NCBI GenBank assembly: GCA_019423025.1
Contig: JAHZCD010000006.1
Span: 1-64,000, forward strand
Reading direction: 5' to 3'
Source of the DNA: Haemophilus sp.
GTDB lineage: Bacteria > Pseudomonadota > Gammaproteobacteria > Enterobacterales > Pasteurellaceae
DNA: 64,000 nucleotides
The stretch's first letter is position 1; each line of letters opens with the position of its first letter. The translations under genes and the position numbers were made by a program. This document shows, piece after piece, positions 51,998 through 62,023 of this stretch. Under the pieces are notes generated by a model. The model was given only the letters and a program-made list of their open reading frames with translations. It made no database searches and had not been told where the DNA came from.

Positions 51998-53416
51998 CTA
52001 ATAAGCTCCGGTCTTCTTCCATACAACTTTAAATGTTTTAAATAGAATCACGATATCATTCCATAATGACCAGTTCTTTGCGTACCAAGTATCAAAATAG
52101 ACACGAGTATCATAACTTACATTATTTCGTCCGCTCACCTGCCATAAACCTGTCATTCCAGGTTTTGCCATAAGATAATAATCAACGTCCTCCTGATAAT
52201 AAGGTAACTCCTCTTTTACTATTGGACGAGGTCCCACTAAACTCATTTCACCTTTGAGAACATTCCAAAGCTGTGGCAATTCATCTAGACTTCTAGCTCT
52301 TAGCCATCTTCCAATAGGTGTAATACGAGGATCATCTTTAAGTTTAAAGTCTTTCTCCCATTCTAAACGAGCATTTTCATCCGTTGCTAAAATTCTTTCT
52401 AAAACCTCATCAGAATTATTTACCATTGTTCTAAACTTCAAACATTTGAATTCTTTTTTATTCTGACCAATTCTTGAATGCTCATAAATTAGTTTTCCAC
52501 CATCTTTCTTAATAAGAAAATACAATGGGATACATAATGGAAATAAAAAAATCAAAAGAAAAGAGGCCCCCAATATATCAAAGACTCTTTTAATAAATCG
52601 AGAAGACCGTTTTGCTAAGTTATTATTTACTCGAAACAGTACCATTTCATGGCTAAACAGAAAAGACATATCCGTACCATAAAGCGGAATACCTCGAAAA
52701 TCAGGAATAACTGAGATAGAACGACAACCTTTTCGAATTAAATAACGCAACCAGAAATCCTGCTTTACTTTATTTTCCTCATCTATAGCAAGAATAAACT
52801 GTGTAAATTCTGGAGATACCAGTTTGATCAGCAACTCAGGATTATGGCGCATAACTGGCACCCCTTCAATGAATTCTGATTTATATTCTTCAGTATTTAT
52901 AAACAATTTAATATTAAACCCTAAATATGGCTCATTATTTAATGCATCAAATACTTCTTTCGCATTCTTACCATTGCCAATAATAATGGTTTCTTTCAAA
53001 TACCACCCTAATTTGATAAGTAAATTTTTGATTAGAACTCGCCCCAAGGGCACTAAAGTAAAAACAAAAAGCCAAGTTATAGACCAAAAATAACGAGAAA
53101 CATAAAGACGGGAAAAAGCAACTATAGCTAGCTCAATAACAAAAATAATTAATAATGTTCTAAATATCTCTTTTAACTCAAACCAAAATGGCTTGCGGTA
53201 GGTGTAATGACGCAAACGAATCCAAAACCAAATAACACAGCATCCTCCCATAAGGCTATGAATAAAAATAAAAGATGAAAGCTGCTCTATGGGAAAATAT
53301 TGACCATTCGCCCTACTAAATTTAAGTAAAACAAAGGATGCTAAAAAAATAGAAATCCAAAAAGAAACAAAATCTACAGAAATTTGAAAAAACTTAATAA
53401 AATTGGCTCTATTCAT
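51998..53416 (-). CDS. wbaP: Undecaprenyl-phosphate sugar phosphotransferase (WbaP type)
   Basis: Adds the first sugar phosphate (galactose-1-P in WbaP) to undecaprenyl phosphate. The 472-residue protein has about five N-terminal membrane helices, a variable middle, and the polyprenyl-phosphate transferase domain with KRVFDILGASFLLIFLFPL, RIGQNKKEFKCLKFRTMV and DELPQLWNVLKGEMSLVGPRP. Its start overlaps the stop of the glycosyltransferase upstream (ATGA). It is the last gene of the locus; ABC-exported O-antigens more often start with WecA, so this choice is notable. Confidence 0.92.
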   Translation of the reverse strand: MNRANFIKFFQISVDFVSFWISIFLASFVLLKFSRANGQYFPIEQLSSFIFIHSLMGGCCVIWFWIRLRHYTYRKPFWFELKEIFRTLLIIFVIELAIVAFSRLYVSRYFWSITWLFVFTLVPLGRVLIKNLLIKLGWYLKETIIIGNGKNAKEVFDALNNEPYLGFNIKLFINTEEYKSEFIEGVPVMRHNPELLIKLVSPEFTQFILAIDEENKVKQDFWLRYLIRKGCRSISVIPDFRGIPLYGTDMSFLFSHEMVLFRVNNNLAKRSSRFIKRVFDILGASFLLIFLFPLCIPLYFLIKKDGGKLIYEHSRIGQNKKEFKCLKFRTMVNNSDEVLERILATDENARLEWEKDFKLKDDPRITPIGRWLRARSLDELPQLWNVLKGEMSLVGPRPIVKEELPYYQEDVDYYLMAKPGMTGLWQVSGRNNVSYDTRVYFDTWYAKNWSLWNDIVILFKTFKVVWKKTGAY

Positions 53417-54342
53417 GTTACTTTATCCCAATATCCTTTATGCATACTAAAAACCCTACACCACTTATAAGGTAATCTATAGTAATAATAACCTAATTTA
53501 AAACCGAGCCACTTAACACATGTAGATAATATAGCTTTAGGAATTAAATGCGGTGACTTTATGGATAAAAACTTTAATTCTGATAGTACAAACCTTTTTC
53601 CCTCAGAAGCAGCACTACCAAATTTTTGTTGAATCCATTTCTGTTCTTGCTGAAATACACCTGTATCAAAATAGCGTTGGAATTCTTGTTTTAGTGTGTA
53701 GTTATGACTGTGAAATACTGTTGCCTCAGCGCAGTAGGCAACTTTATATCCAGATAAAATCATTTTTGCTGCTAAATACATATCTTCAGCTAGAATTGTG
53801 TTATCCGGAAATCCTCCTAATTTATCAAATACAGATAAGCGGTATGCAGCAAAAGAATTAGACATAAATGCTGTCTTGATACCTAACGCTGAAATATCAG
53901 CCATAGTTCTCACTCTGGACTCAGACGGATAATTAAAATAACGAGCATGAACTGCTAGCGGTGTTGCCTCATGATGCGGCAACTGTCGCCCACAAACAGC
54001 TGCTACTTCAGGATCAACAAAGGGGGCAAGTAAATTCGCTAATGAATCTGGTGAAGCCAAAATTGCATCTTGAGTCATAAATACCACTACATCCGCAAAA
54101 CTTTTGGCAAATTCAACCGCTTGATTACGAGTTCCGCCATGATTAAACTCTGATTTCGGGATAGAATGTACTAAGAACCCCGACTCATCTGCGTGTTCTG
54201 CCGTATTATCGGAAGAAGAAGAATCAATTACAATTACTTTATCAGCTTTCAAGAGTTGAGATTGATAGGCAGCGATCCAATCTTGCCATTTATTACCCGC
54301 GTTATAAGTTGGTACACATAATGCAAATTGAAGAGCGGTCAT
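53413..54342 (-). CDS. Glycosyltransferase family 2 (rhamnosyltransferase-like)
   Basis: A 309-residue GT-A fold enzyme: PTYNAGNKWQDWIAAYQSQ, VIDSSSSDNT, and QDAILASPDSL as the metal region. It resembles rhamnosyltransferases, fitting the rml genes nearby, but the acceptor is unknown. ATGA overlap with wbaP. The near-signal AAGAGCGGT lies at its start (54331). Confidence 0.85.
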   Translation of the reverse strand: MTALQFALCVPTYNAGNKWQDWIAAYQSQLLKADKVIVIDSSSSDNTAEHADESGFLVHSIPKSEFNHGGTRNQAVEFAKSFADVVVFMTQDAILASPDSLANLLAPFVDPEVAAVCGRQLPHHEATPLAVHARYFNYPSESRVRTMADISALGIKTAFMSNSFAAYRLSVFDKLGGFPDNTILAEDMYLAAKMILSGYKVAYCAEATVFHSHNYTLKQEFQRYFDTGVFQQEQKWIQQKFGSAASEGKRFVLSELKFLSIKSPHLIPKAILSTCVKWLGFKLGYYYYRLPYKWCRVFSMHKGYWDKVT

Positions 54343-54351
54343 TTTTCGTCC

Positions 54352-55236
54352 TTATTTTACCAAAAGGGATAATAGCCACTGCTTTAATTTTGGCACACTT
54401 TGGTACTCTCTTTTTGAAGAGGGAGGTAAACAGTGTGGTTTGCCATATTGTGTAGCAAATTGTTCAAACATTTTAACTTGCCGGATTGCCTGACGAATAT
54501 TTTTCCAGTAAGACTTAAATCGAATAAAATAATAAAATAGACGCAATTTATGGTTAAACACCCCCACTTGATTTTGGCAATGTTGACGATAATCTAGCAA
54601 AGGCTTATCTATAAATTGTGTTTCACCATAATAGCGCGCTAACAGTGCCAACCACCAATCGTGCATATAAAGTTCAGAAAGTTGAATATAAGATAAAGAA
54701 TCTAGTGCTAGATTACGTAAGGCTCGATTGATCATACAAGCTGCGCCTTGCACACAGTTTTTATACAAAATCGAATCATCACTTAAGCATTTCGCACTTA
54801 AAGCCTGATAAGTAAAAAAACTTGGCGAAATTTCATTATTTTGTTCATCAATCAAACACGCATCACTAAAGATGAGCGTTGGAATAGCATTATCTTTATG
54901 CTTGGCAATTTTAGCAAATTCAGCCACTTTATTTATATGCCAAATGTCATCTTGATCTGCTAAAAAGGTAAAATCTGCTTCACTATATTTTAGTGCAAAT
55001 AAAAAATTAGCAATCACTCCTTTTCTCGGACCTTGAATAATGTCATAAGCAGTAAAATTAGCATTAGCAAAGGTATTTCTGACAACAGAAAGCGTCTCGT
55101 CACAAGATCCATCATCAGACACAATAATTTTTTGCGGCAAAATGGTTTGCGATAAAATACTTTCTAATTGTGAGGATATAAAAGATGCACCGTTGAAGGT
55201 GCATACAATTACATCATATTTAAATGCTTTATCCAT
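54352..55236 (-). CDS. Glycosyltransferase family 2
   Basis: A 294-residue GT2 enzyme with VCTFNGASFISSQLESILSQ, VSDDGSCDET and the LADQDDIW metal-binding motif. C-terminal helices may associate with the membrane. Sugar unknown; rhamnose or a derivative is likely from the context. It overlaps the acyltransferase gene by 8 bp. Confidence 0.87.
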   Translation of the reverse strand: MDKAFKYDVIVCTFNGASFISSQLESILSQTILPQKIIVSDDGSCDETLSVVRNTFANANFTAYDIIQGPRKGVIANFLFALKYSEADFTFLADQDDIWHINKVAEFAKIAKHKDNAIPTLIFSDACLIDEQNNEISPSFFTYQALSAKCLSDDSILYKNCVQGAACMINRALRNLALDSLSYIQLSELYMHDWWLALLARYYGETQFIDKPLLDYRQHCQNQVGVFNHKLRLFYYFIRFKSYWKNIRQAIRQVKMFEQFATQYGKPHCLPPSSKREYQSVPKLKQWLLSLLVK

Positions 55237-56278
55237 ATAATTCTTTATTTCGATAAAAGAGTAAATTGTTTAGTTTTTCTGTTATGTAATTAACCAATGG
55301 ATAGACTAAGTAACCATAAAAAAAACTTAATGTTATTACAGTAATTAATACAGAAAATTTCACAAAATTATTTGAGTGAGTAACATCAAATGCACTATAA
55401 AAAAGTAATAAAATTTGATGATGAACTAAAAATGCTAGAAAGCTGTAACGAGATAACTGGCTAAATAGTTCCCTCATATATTTAGGAATAAAAATTATAT
55501 CAAATACGCTAGATATAATAACAAAGAAAGAAATTCCACCCATAATAAGCACAAAATGATATGGTATTTTATCTAGTAAAATTGATGTATTTACTAGGAT
55601 AGCTAGAGCAACAACTGTCAAGATTCCTCTTAGTAACTTGTCTTTTCTAATATTTTGAGCAAAACAAATACCAAAAAAGAACTCTGGTAATCGCATCAGA
55701 GGGTTTATTGGTTCCCACATTTCAAATATAGCCCCATATTTTATGTGCAAAGAAACAACTAATCCTATTAAAATGAGAAATGATAACAAAGGCTTTTTTA
55801 AACCATATAGAAATAAGAATGGAAAAAATATATATGTTATTAACATATATCCAGTATACCATTCACCAACCAAGTAAAAAGTAGGAAACTTATAAAGGAA
55901 TAGTCCATCTAAACCGATTATTGTTAACAAGAACCTAATACCTGGAACACCTTCACCTATTGGCTTACTCAATAATATAAATAATAACGCAACAGCAGCA
56001 TAACTAAGCCAATACGAAGGATAAATAGCTAGAAATCGCTTTCTTATATAAGAGGTTAGAGAAAAATTTTCTTTAGCTGACAGCCCCAAACCAAAACCAG
56101 AAGATATAATAAAGAGAGATACTGCGATATCTCCAACATTCATTCCTAAAAATTTTAGTCCAAAAAATAACGGAGCATTATTATCTGCATAAAAAGAATG
56201 CATATCCAAATGAAATAACATTACGGCAATGCAAGAAATAACTTTAATAAAATCAATATAGAAAAATTTTTCCTTCAT
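55229..56278 (-). CDS. Acyltransferase family 3 (O-acetyltransferase-like)
   Basis: A 349-residue integral membrane protein with about ten helices and acyltransferase-3 motifs (FFYIDFIKVISCIAVMLFHLDMH, IRKRFLAIYPSYWLSY). Such proteins O-acetylate surface sugars. It probably decorates the polysaccharide made by this locus. Very AT-rich. Confidence 0.87.
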   Translation of the reverse strand: MKEKFFYIDFIKVISCIAVMLFHLDMHSFYADNNAPLFFGLKFLGMNVGDIAVSLFIISSGFGLGLSAKENFSLTSYIRKRFLAIYPSYWLSYAAVALLFILLSKPIGEGVPGIRFLLTIIGLDGLFLYKFPTFYLVGEWYTGYMLITYIFFPFLFLYGLKKPLLSFLILIGLVVSLHIKYGAIFEMWEPINPLMRLPEFFFGICFAQNIRKDKLLRGILTVVALAILVNTSILLDKIPYHFVLIMGGISFFVIISSVFDIIFIPKYMRELFSQLSRYSFLAFLVHHQILLLFYSAFDVTHSNNFVKFSVLITVITLSFFYGYLVYPLVNYITEKLNNLLFYRNKELYG

Positions 56279-56288
56279 AAATTTCTAC

Positions 56289-57101
56289 CTATTTTTTCCC
56301 CCACACAGCCATGGAATCATAAGGTCGAGCAGGGAAAACATTATATTTAGGCTTAATTTTCAGGTTATGTACTGCAATAAATTCTTCTACTGCTGTTCGC
56401 AAACTCTTTGGTTTACCTGAGCAACAGTTAAATATACCAGACTGTTTGCTTGAAATTCTTTCTTCGATTTGTTCTGACAGTTCTCTAATATCAACAAAGT
56501 CATAAAGCATTTCACCACTATTCAATGGAAAAAACTCTTGTCCTTCATCTTCAGCCTTTAAGATCTTCGTAAAAATAGAATTACTAAAACGATCATCTCC
56601 TGTAATATAGTAAAAGCGTAACCACTGTAAATTTAATTCAGGCGTTACACTAGCAAAATCAAACATTGCTTGGCGTAAGAAGTTTTTTGCAATTCCATAA
56701 GGATTTCTAGGATTACAAGGTGTATTTTCATCAATAGGTCCAACAAAGTATCCAACCTCATGCATTGTTCCTGCAACAGAGATATTTTTTATACCTAATT
56801 CTGCCATAGATGTGAGAAATTCATAATGTTTCATCACGTTAGCTAAATGAGAAGGATCTCGATGATTAAACCCTGCTTGCCAAGCCAAATGCAATAAACA
56901 TTCTGCATCTTTCACTAAGTCACATTTTTTATCTTGAGATAAAGCGAAGATATTCCCATAAAATAAGCTTGCTCCATCTAAAAAATGATGGGGTGTTTCT
57001 CCATCAAAAAGCATTGCTGTGACTTGATGTCCTTTATCTAATAAACCTCTTACGACATTTCTACCGATATAACCATTGGCTCCCGTTACAATAATATTCA
57101 T
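56289..57101 (-). CDS. NAD(P)-dependent nucleotide-sugar epimerase/reductase
   Basis: A 270-residue short-chain reductase of the extended class with GANGYIGRNVV at 7-17 and a catalytic Y-x3-K (NPYGIAKNFL). With rmlBADC nearby it could reduce dTDP-4-keto-6-deoxy-L-mannose, for example to dTDP-6-deoxy-L-talose as Tll does in Aggregatibacter; that is an inference. A GDP- or UDP-sugar role is not excluded. Confidence 0.7.
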   Translation of the reverse strand: MNIIVTGANGYIGRNVVRGLLDKGHQVTAMLFDGETPHHFLDGASLFYGNIFALSQDKKCDLVKDAECLLHLAWQAGFNHRDPSHLANVMKHYEFLTSMAELGIKNISVAGTMHEVGYFVGPIDENTPCNPRNPYGIAKNFLRQAMFDFASVTPELNLQWLRFYYITGDDRFSNSIFTKILKAEDEGQEFFPLNSGEMLYDFVDIRELSEQIEERISSKQSGIFNCCSGKPKSLRTAVEEFIAVHNLKIKPKYNVFPARPYDSMAVWGKK

Positions 57102-57105
57102 TGAA

Positions 57106-59007
57106 TTAATGTCCTCTTAATTTATGATAATAGTGTCTTAATTTTCTATATGGCATACGTGTTACTTTGGATAATTTAGGATAATTACCTAATACATGAT
57201 TTTTTAATAGGCGAACCACATTAATTATAAAATAACGGCTAATATTTGGATTTCCAGATGAAATATTATTTCCCACCATATATTTAGCATTATGAGCCAG
57301 ACTAATTTGATATGGAATGTCTCCATTAGAAAGATTACTTACTAATCTCTGCATTTTATATTCTAACTTAGTGTAATTAAGCTCCATCATTTCTGACGAC
57401 ATAATGTTACATGCTAAGTAACCAGCATCATGTGCGGTATAAGCTAATAAACGTTCTAGAACATGAGCCAACGATCCATCACAATGCATTGGTTCTTTAT
57501 TAAACTCTTCAAACTTCCAGTTATATTCAAAAAGTTTACGCAATGCCTTTGGTCTGAACCAAAACATAGTACCGTATGCAGCAAATGGAGAAATGTCATC
57601 AAATGGAATTTTAACACCAATCTCTTCTGCTATTTTTATAGCTAATTCCCTATTAGTAAACCAAGCATGGCCTAAAGTAGGGTGACCTATATGCACCATT
57701 GAAGGCATTGCAAATCCTATAGATTTATTTTTATCTAAGTAATTTAATACCTTAGATGTATAAGCTTTATCTTTTAAAAGATTTAGATACATCATCTCTT
57801 TAAAGTGTTGAGACATATTATGGGAATTTTGTGGTGATTTTTTAGAATGTAATCGACAAATCCAATCATATTTATTTGATAAAACTTCTTCTTTACATGT
57901 GATAAAAAGAGATGACATATCTCTACCACGATTTTGCTCTACTACTTTTACATTAATTGATTTTGCACCACTAGATCGCAATATTGAATTAGATTCAATC
58001 TTGCATTTATTTTCTGTACTAGAAGTAGTAATAAGTAAATCATAAGAACAAGGTATATTTTTAGTATAACCAACGATTTCATCGAGCATATCTGGATAAT
58101 AAATATGCGCAATAACTAAAATTTTAATATCTGATCTTACTTCTTCTTCACACTGTGAATCAAAAACTTTCAATAAAGTTAGGTTAGTCGAAATATCCTT
58201 AGGTTTAGTTGTTCTAAGTATATTTTTAAATATAAGAGTCGTATCATAATCAGAGTTATTTTCAATATACTCTATACTTCTACGTAAAAATAAGCATTCT
58301 ACGTCATGATAAAGTGGGTCATGAAAAAAAGGCCTTCTTTTTAGTATAGGACAGCGGTGTTTTAACGTATCTTCTATTGATAAAAAAGTTGGGTAATTTA
58401 CAGAGAAATTATCTGAATCAATATAAACAGAATAATTATATCCTTTTGTTAAAAAATGATTAGTAAACCTAGATTCATGCATTAATACTGAATCAGTATA
58501 TGAACGAATCATAGGCATATTCTTCCAATAATCTTGGAATTCATGAGAGACTAATAAAGTCTTTCTAATTGCAATAAAATGTGATTGAATATGCTTAGGC
58601 AAAATACCTGTTCCCGTATAAGGATTTGGTTTTATTTCTGCATGATCCGAAATTCCCCAGAAATCAACATCTTGCTTTTCTGACCACTCAAATAATTCTG
58701 AGAATGGGAAGATAGGCGCAAAGAAAGTATAATTTAATAAAATAACTTCATCATATTCAGCTAGTTTATCGAAGCCAATTTTCTCAATTGCCTCTTTATA
58801 TCCCCAGACATCAAATCCTACATTTTCTCGGCACATAATATAATCTGTGCAATGTTGAATCTTTTTACGCGAATCAACAGTTAATCCTGAATTTGAAACA
58901 AACCAGATATCCTGAACAAATTCTTTTAATTTTTCAAGTTTATATGGGATATAATCATCTACTATTCCATCGTGATCATAAAATAAATAAATTGCTAATC
59001 TTTTCAT
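57106..59007 (-). CDS. Rhamnan synthesis F (RgpF)-like protein
   Basis: A 633-residue protein of the RgpF/DUF616-like class. The N-terminal part (AIYLFYDHDGIVDDYIPYKLEKLKEFV, ENVGFDVWGYKEAI) and the second half (ILVIAHIYYPDMLDEIV, NRGRDMSSLFITCKEE, WICRLHSKKSP) look like two related segments. RgpF proteins act in rhamnose-glucose polysaccharide synthesis, possibly as rhamnosyltransferases. Fits the rhamnose pathway here. Confidence 0.85.
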   Translation of the reverse strand: MKRLAIYLFYDHDGIVDDYIPYKLEKLKEFVQDIWFVSNSGLTVDSRKKIQHCTDYIMCRENVGFDVWGYKEAIEKIGFDKLAEYDEVILLNYTFFAPIFPFSELFEWSEKQDVDFWGISDHAEIKPNPYTGTGILPKHIQSHFIAIRKTLLVSHEFQDYWKNMPMIRSYTDSVLMHESRFTNHFLTKGYNYSVYIDSDNFSVNYPTFLSIEDTLKHRCPILKRRPFFHDPLYHDVECLFLRRSIEYIENNSDYDTTLIFKNILRTTKPKDISTNLTLLKVFDSQCEEEVRSDIKILVIAHIYYPDMLDEIVGYTKNIPCSYDLLITTSSTENKCKIESNSILRSSGAKSINVKVVEQNRGRDMSSLFITCKEEVLSNKYDWICRLHSKKSPQNSHNMSQHFKEMMYLNLLKDKAYTSKVLNYLDKNKSIGFAMPSMVHIGHPTLGHAWFTNRELAIKIAEEIGVKIPFDDISPFAAYGTMFWFRPKALRKLFEYNWKFEEFNKEPMHCDGSLAHVLERLLAYTAHDAGYLACNIMSSEMMELNYTKLEYKMQRLVSNLSNGDIPYQISLAHNAKYMVGNNISSGNPNISRYFIINVVRLLKNHVLGNYPKLSKVTRMPYRKLRHYYHKLRGH

Positions 59008-59021
59008 TTTTTTCCTTAGAT

Positions 59022-59765
59022 TTAGTTATTAACCATAGAAGATATATATTCTTGAGAAACAGAAGAAGTATCCCCTATAGCTCTTACTTCACCATTATCA
59101 ATCCAAATAGCTTTAGAGCATAACTCTTTAACTTGCTCAATTGAATGAGAAACAAATAATAATGTTGTACCATTACTCAACAAGTTCTCCATTCTCTCTT
59201 TACATTTTTGTTGAAAGGCAAAATCACCTACAGCTAATACTTCATCAACAATCAAAATGTCAGGTTTCTGCACTGTTGCAATAGCAAATCCTAATCTAGC
59301 AGACATACCTGAAGAAAAATTCTTAATAGGAACATCAACAAAATCATTTAATTCTGCAAAGTCAACAATCTCTTGGAAATGAGATTCAATAAATCTTTTA
59401 CTATAGCCTAATAAAGCCCCATTAAGAAAAATATTTTCTTTTGCTGTCAATTCCGGATCAAAGCCAGCTCCTAATTCAATTAATGGTGAAATAGATCCAT
59501 TGACTGTTACATTTCCTTGGTAAGGACTGATAATTCCTGAAATTAATTTAAGTAAAGTAGATTTTCCTGAACCATTCTTCCCAATCAACCCCCAAGACTC
59601 CCCTCGTTTTACAGTAAAATTAATATTTTTAAGTGCCAAGAACTCTTGAAACATTAGCTCTCTTTTTAACATCTTAATAATATATTCTTTTAAACCACTA
59701 ATACTTTCAGCTGATTTATTAAATCTTACTGTAGCATTTTTTACTTCGATCACTATATCATTCAT
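59022..59765 (-). CDS. wzt: Polysaccharide ABC exporter ATPase (Wzt)
   Basis: A 247-residue ATPase with Walker A GKNGSGKST at 62-70, signature SSGMSARLGFA at 151-161 and Walker B ILIVDEVLAVGD. The LKNINFTVKRGESWGLIG start and LIELGAGFDPELTAKENI motif are typical of O-antigen exporters. There is no C-terminal carbohydrate-binding domain, so chain-end recognition is not expected. Paired with wzm, 6 bp away. Confidence 0.92.
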   Translation of the reverse strand: MNDIVIEVKNATVRFNKSAESISGLKEYIIKMLKRELMFQEFLALKNINFTVKRGESWGLIGKNGSGKSTLLKLISGIISPYQGNVTVNGSISPLIELGAGFDPELTAKENIFLNGALLGYSKRFIESHFQEIVDFAELNDFVDVPIKNFSSGMSARLGFAIATVQKPDILIVDEVLAVGDFAFQQKCKERMENLLSNGTTLLFVSHSIEQVKELCSKAIWIDNGEVRAIGDTSSVSQEYISSMVNN

Positions 59766-59771
59766 AATTAT

Positions 59772-60560
59772 TTAGATATAAAGTATAAATTCATTTTCTT
59801 TACGATTAAAAAACCAAATACCGACTAATAATAGAATTATCGATATAATAAAACCTTGAGATAAAGACTCTATTGACAAACTCTGACTATTTAGAATTAC
59901 ATCTCTAAATTGCTCAACATAATTCACCATAGGATTAAGGTTATCATACCACCAACGATATTCTTGAGAAATAATAGACACAGGATAAATTATAGGGGTT
60001 AAATACATCCAAATAGAAGTAAAAACACCCCATAAATATTGAATATCTCTAAAAAATACAGTTGAAGCCGATAAAATGAATCCTAATCCTAAACTAAAAA
60101 TATAAAGCTCTAAGAAAATTATGGGAACCCATAGAACATTCAATGTAATTTCTACTTGGGTAAAAATCATTACAAGAATTAGGGCTATCATTGCAAACAG
60201 CATATTAACTAATGAACTTGTTATTTTAGATAAAACAAAAATATACTTCGGTACATATGTCTTTTTAATTAAAGAAGCATTATGAACAATAGCTGTTACA
60301 GAACTAGAGGTAGCTTCTGAAACAAAACCAAAAATTAATTGCCCTGTAAGCAGATAGGCTGAAAAATTAGGAATATCGAATTTAAATAAGTTTGAAAAAA
60401 CCACTGTTAATACAATCATCATCAGCAAAGGATTTAAAATACTCCAAATATAGCCTAAATAACTTCTTCTATATTTTAGTTTTATATCCTTAAGGACTAA
60501 CTGCTTCAATAATTCGATATATTTAATTTGATTTACAAATGGTTTCATAAGCAATATCAT
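59772..60560 (-). CDS. wzm: Polysaccharide ABC exporter permease (Wzm)
   Basis: A 262-residue ABC-2 type membrane protein with six helices. KDIKLKYRRSYLGYIWSILNPLLMM is the typical Wzm N-terminus, and FFRDIQYLWGVFTSIWMYLTPIIYP the C-terminal part. Start at MILLMKPF (60560) or at MKPF (60548); the first lies one base after the rmlC stop. It exports the finished lipid-linked chain with Wzt. Confidence 0.92.
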   Translation of the reverse strand: MILLMKPFVNQIKYIELLKQLVLKDIKLKYRRSYLGYIWSILNPLLMMIVLTVVFSNLFKFDIPNFSAYLLTGQLIFGFVSEATSSSVTAIVHNASLIKKTYVPKYIFVLSKITSSLVNMLFAMIALILVMIFTQVEITLNVLWVPIIFLELYIFSLGLGFILSASTVFFRDIQYLWGVFTSIWMYLTPIIYPVSIISQEYRWWYDNLNPMVNYVEQFRDVILNSQSLSIESLSQGFIISIILLLVGIWFFNRKENEFILYI

Positions 60561-60561
60561 C

Positions 60562-61104
60562 TTATTTAAACTTCATCGCATCCTTTAAAATTTTCCCAGC
60601 TAAATCTTTTGCTGACAAACTCGGTTCGCCCTCTAAAGGCCATTCAATACCGACAGTCTCATCATTCCAAATTAAAGAATGCTCTGCTTTAGGATTATAG
60701 TAATCAGTACATTTATAAGTAAATTCAGCTTCATCAGTTAAAACGTAAAAGCCATGTGCAAACCCTTCAGGCACCCAAAGCTGACGTTTATTTTCAGCAG
60801 ATAAAATTTCACCTACCCATTGTCCAAATGTAGGAGAGTTTTCTCGCATATCGACTGCAACATCAAACACGGCACCAAACACTACCCGTACTAACTTACC
60901 CTGTGTATTTTCAGTTTGATAATGTAATCCACGTAACACTCCTTTTACCGATTTTGAATGATTTTCTTGTACAAAAGTGCGATCTGCTATGTTTTGTTTA
61001 AACCATTCATCACGAAAGGTTTCCATAAAGAAACCACGTTCATCACCGAACACTTGAGGTTCTAATAATTTTACATCTGGGATTTTAGTATTAATAACTT
61101 TCAT
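60562..61104 (-). CDS. rfbC: dTDP-4-dehydrorhamnose 3,5-epimerase
   Basis: RmlC: 180 residues with the FFMETFRDEWFKQNI, FVQENHSKSVKGVLRGLHYQ and VPEGFAHGFYVL motifs, including the catalytic histidine in GLHYQ. Third step of dTDP-L-rhamnose synthesis. 33 bp after rmlD. Confidence 0.96.
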   Translation of the reverse strand: MKVINTKIPDVKLLEPQVFGDERGFFMETFRDEWFKQNIADRTFVQENHSKSVKGVLRGLHYQTENTQGKLVRVVFGAVFDVAVDMRENSPTFGQWVGEILSAENKRQLWVPEGFAHGFYVLTDEAEFTYKCTDYYNPKAEHSLIWNDETVGIEWPLEGEPSLSAKDLAGKILKDAMKFK

Positions 61105-61137
61105 TATGAATCCTTATATTTTCAACGTATTTTCTTC

Positions 61138-62022
61138 TTATTCTGCATAAGCCTTAATATTTTTCAACGCGTTTCGCCAATCACTTGGTTTAATTCCGAA
61201 CGCTTGCTGAATTTTAGTTAAATCTAAGCAAGTATTGGCTGGCCGTTTAGCCAGGCTTGGATAATCCGCAGTGGTAATCTCGTTTACAAAAGGAACTTTC
61301 TCTAATACATTTTGTGAAACAGCCTCAGCCAAAATAACTTTAGCAAAATCACACCAACTAACATAGGGCTCTCCACTAAAATGATAAATGCCATATTCGA
61401 TACTTTCGCCTCTAATAATTTTTTCGGCAATCTGAACTAACGCGTTAGCAATATCTCCAGCATAAGTTGGCCCACCAATTTGGTCCGCAACAACGTTTAA
61501 TGTATCGTGTTTTCTTGCTAAGCGAAGCATAGTTTTCACAAAATTATTGCCATGTTCGCCAAAAACCCAAGAAGTACGCAAAATGATTACTCTTGAAAAA
61601 AGGGAAAGAAGCACCTTATCTCCCTCAGCCTTACTTTTGCCATAAGCACTTAAGGGGCAAGTAATATCGCTTTCTGTATATTTACCTTTTTTATATCCAT
61701 CAAATACATAATCAGTAGATATATGTAAGATACTTGCATTAACTCTATTTGCAGCTTCAGCTAAATATTTTAGACCTTTTACATTAACGTCATGAACCAG
61801 TGACTCTTCAGTTTCAGCTCTATCCACATGAGTATAAGCTGCCCCATTAATAATAATATTCGGCTTAAACGAATCAACCAAAGACAGTACAGCATTTTTA
61901 TTCGTGATATCAAGCTCGCTATGTTTTAAAGCTAATATATCATGACCTTTTTCAATCCTTAATCTTTGTGTCAAAGCGAAACCTATTTGTCCATTTGCCC
62001 CTGTGATTAGGAATTTTGCCAC
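61138..62022 (-). CDS. rfbD: dTDP-4-dehydrorhamnose reductase
   Basis: RmlD: 294 residues with GANGQIG at 8-14 and the Y-x3-K in PLSAYGKSKAEG. STDYVFDG is diagnostic. Last step to dTDP-L-rhamnose. Starts one base past the rmlA stop. Confidence 0.95.
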   Translation of the reverse strand: MAKFLITGANGQIGFALTQRLRIEKGHDILALKHSELDITNKNAVLSLVDSFKPNIIINGAAYTHVDRAETEESLVHDVNVKGLKYLAEAANRVNASILHISTDYVFDGYKKGKYTESDITCPLSAYGKSKAEGDKVLLSLFSRVIILRTSWVFGEHGNNFVKTMLRLARKHDTLNVVADQIGGPTYAGDIANALVQIAEKIIRGESIEYGIYHFSGEPYVSWCDFAKVILAEAVSQNVLEKVPFVNEITTADYPSLAKRPANTCLDLTKIQQAFGIKPSDWRNALKNIKAYAE

Positions 62023-62023
62023 A

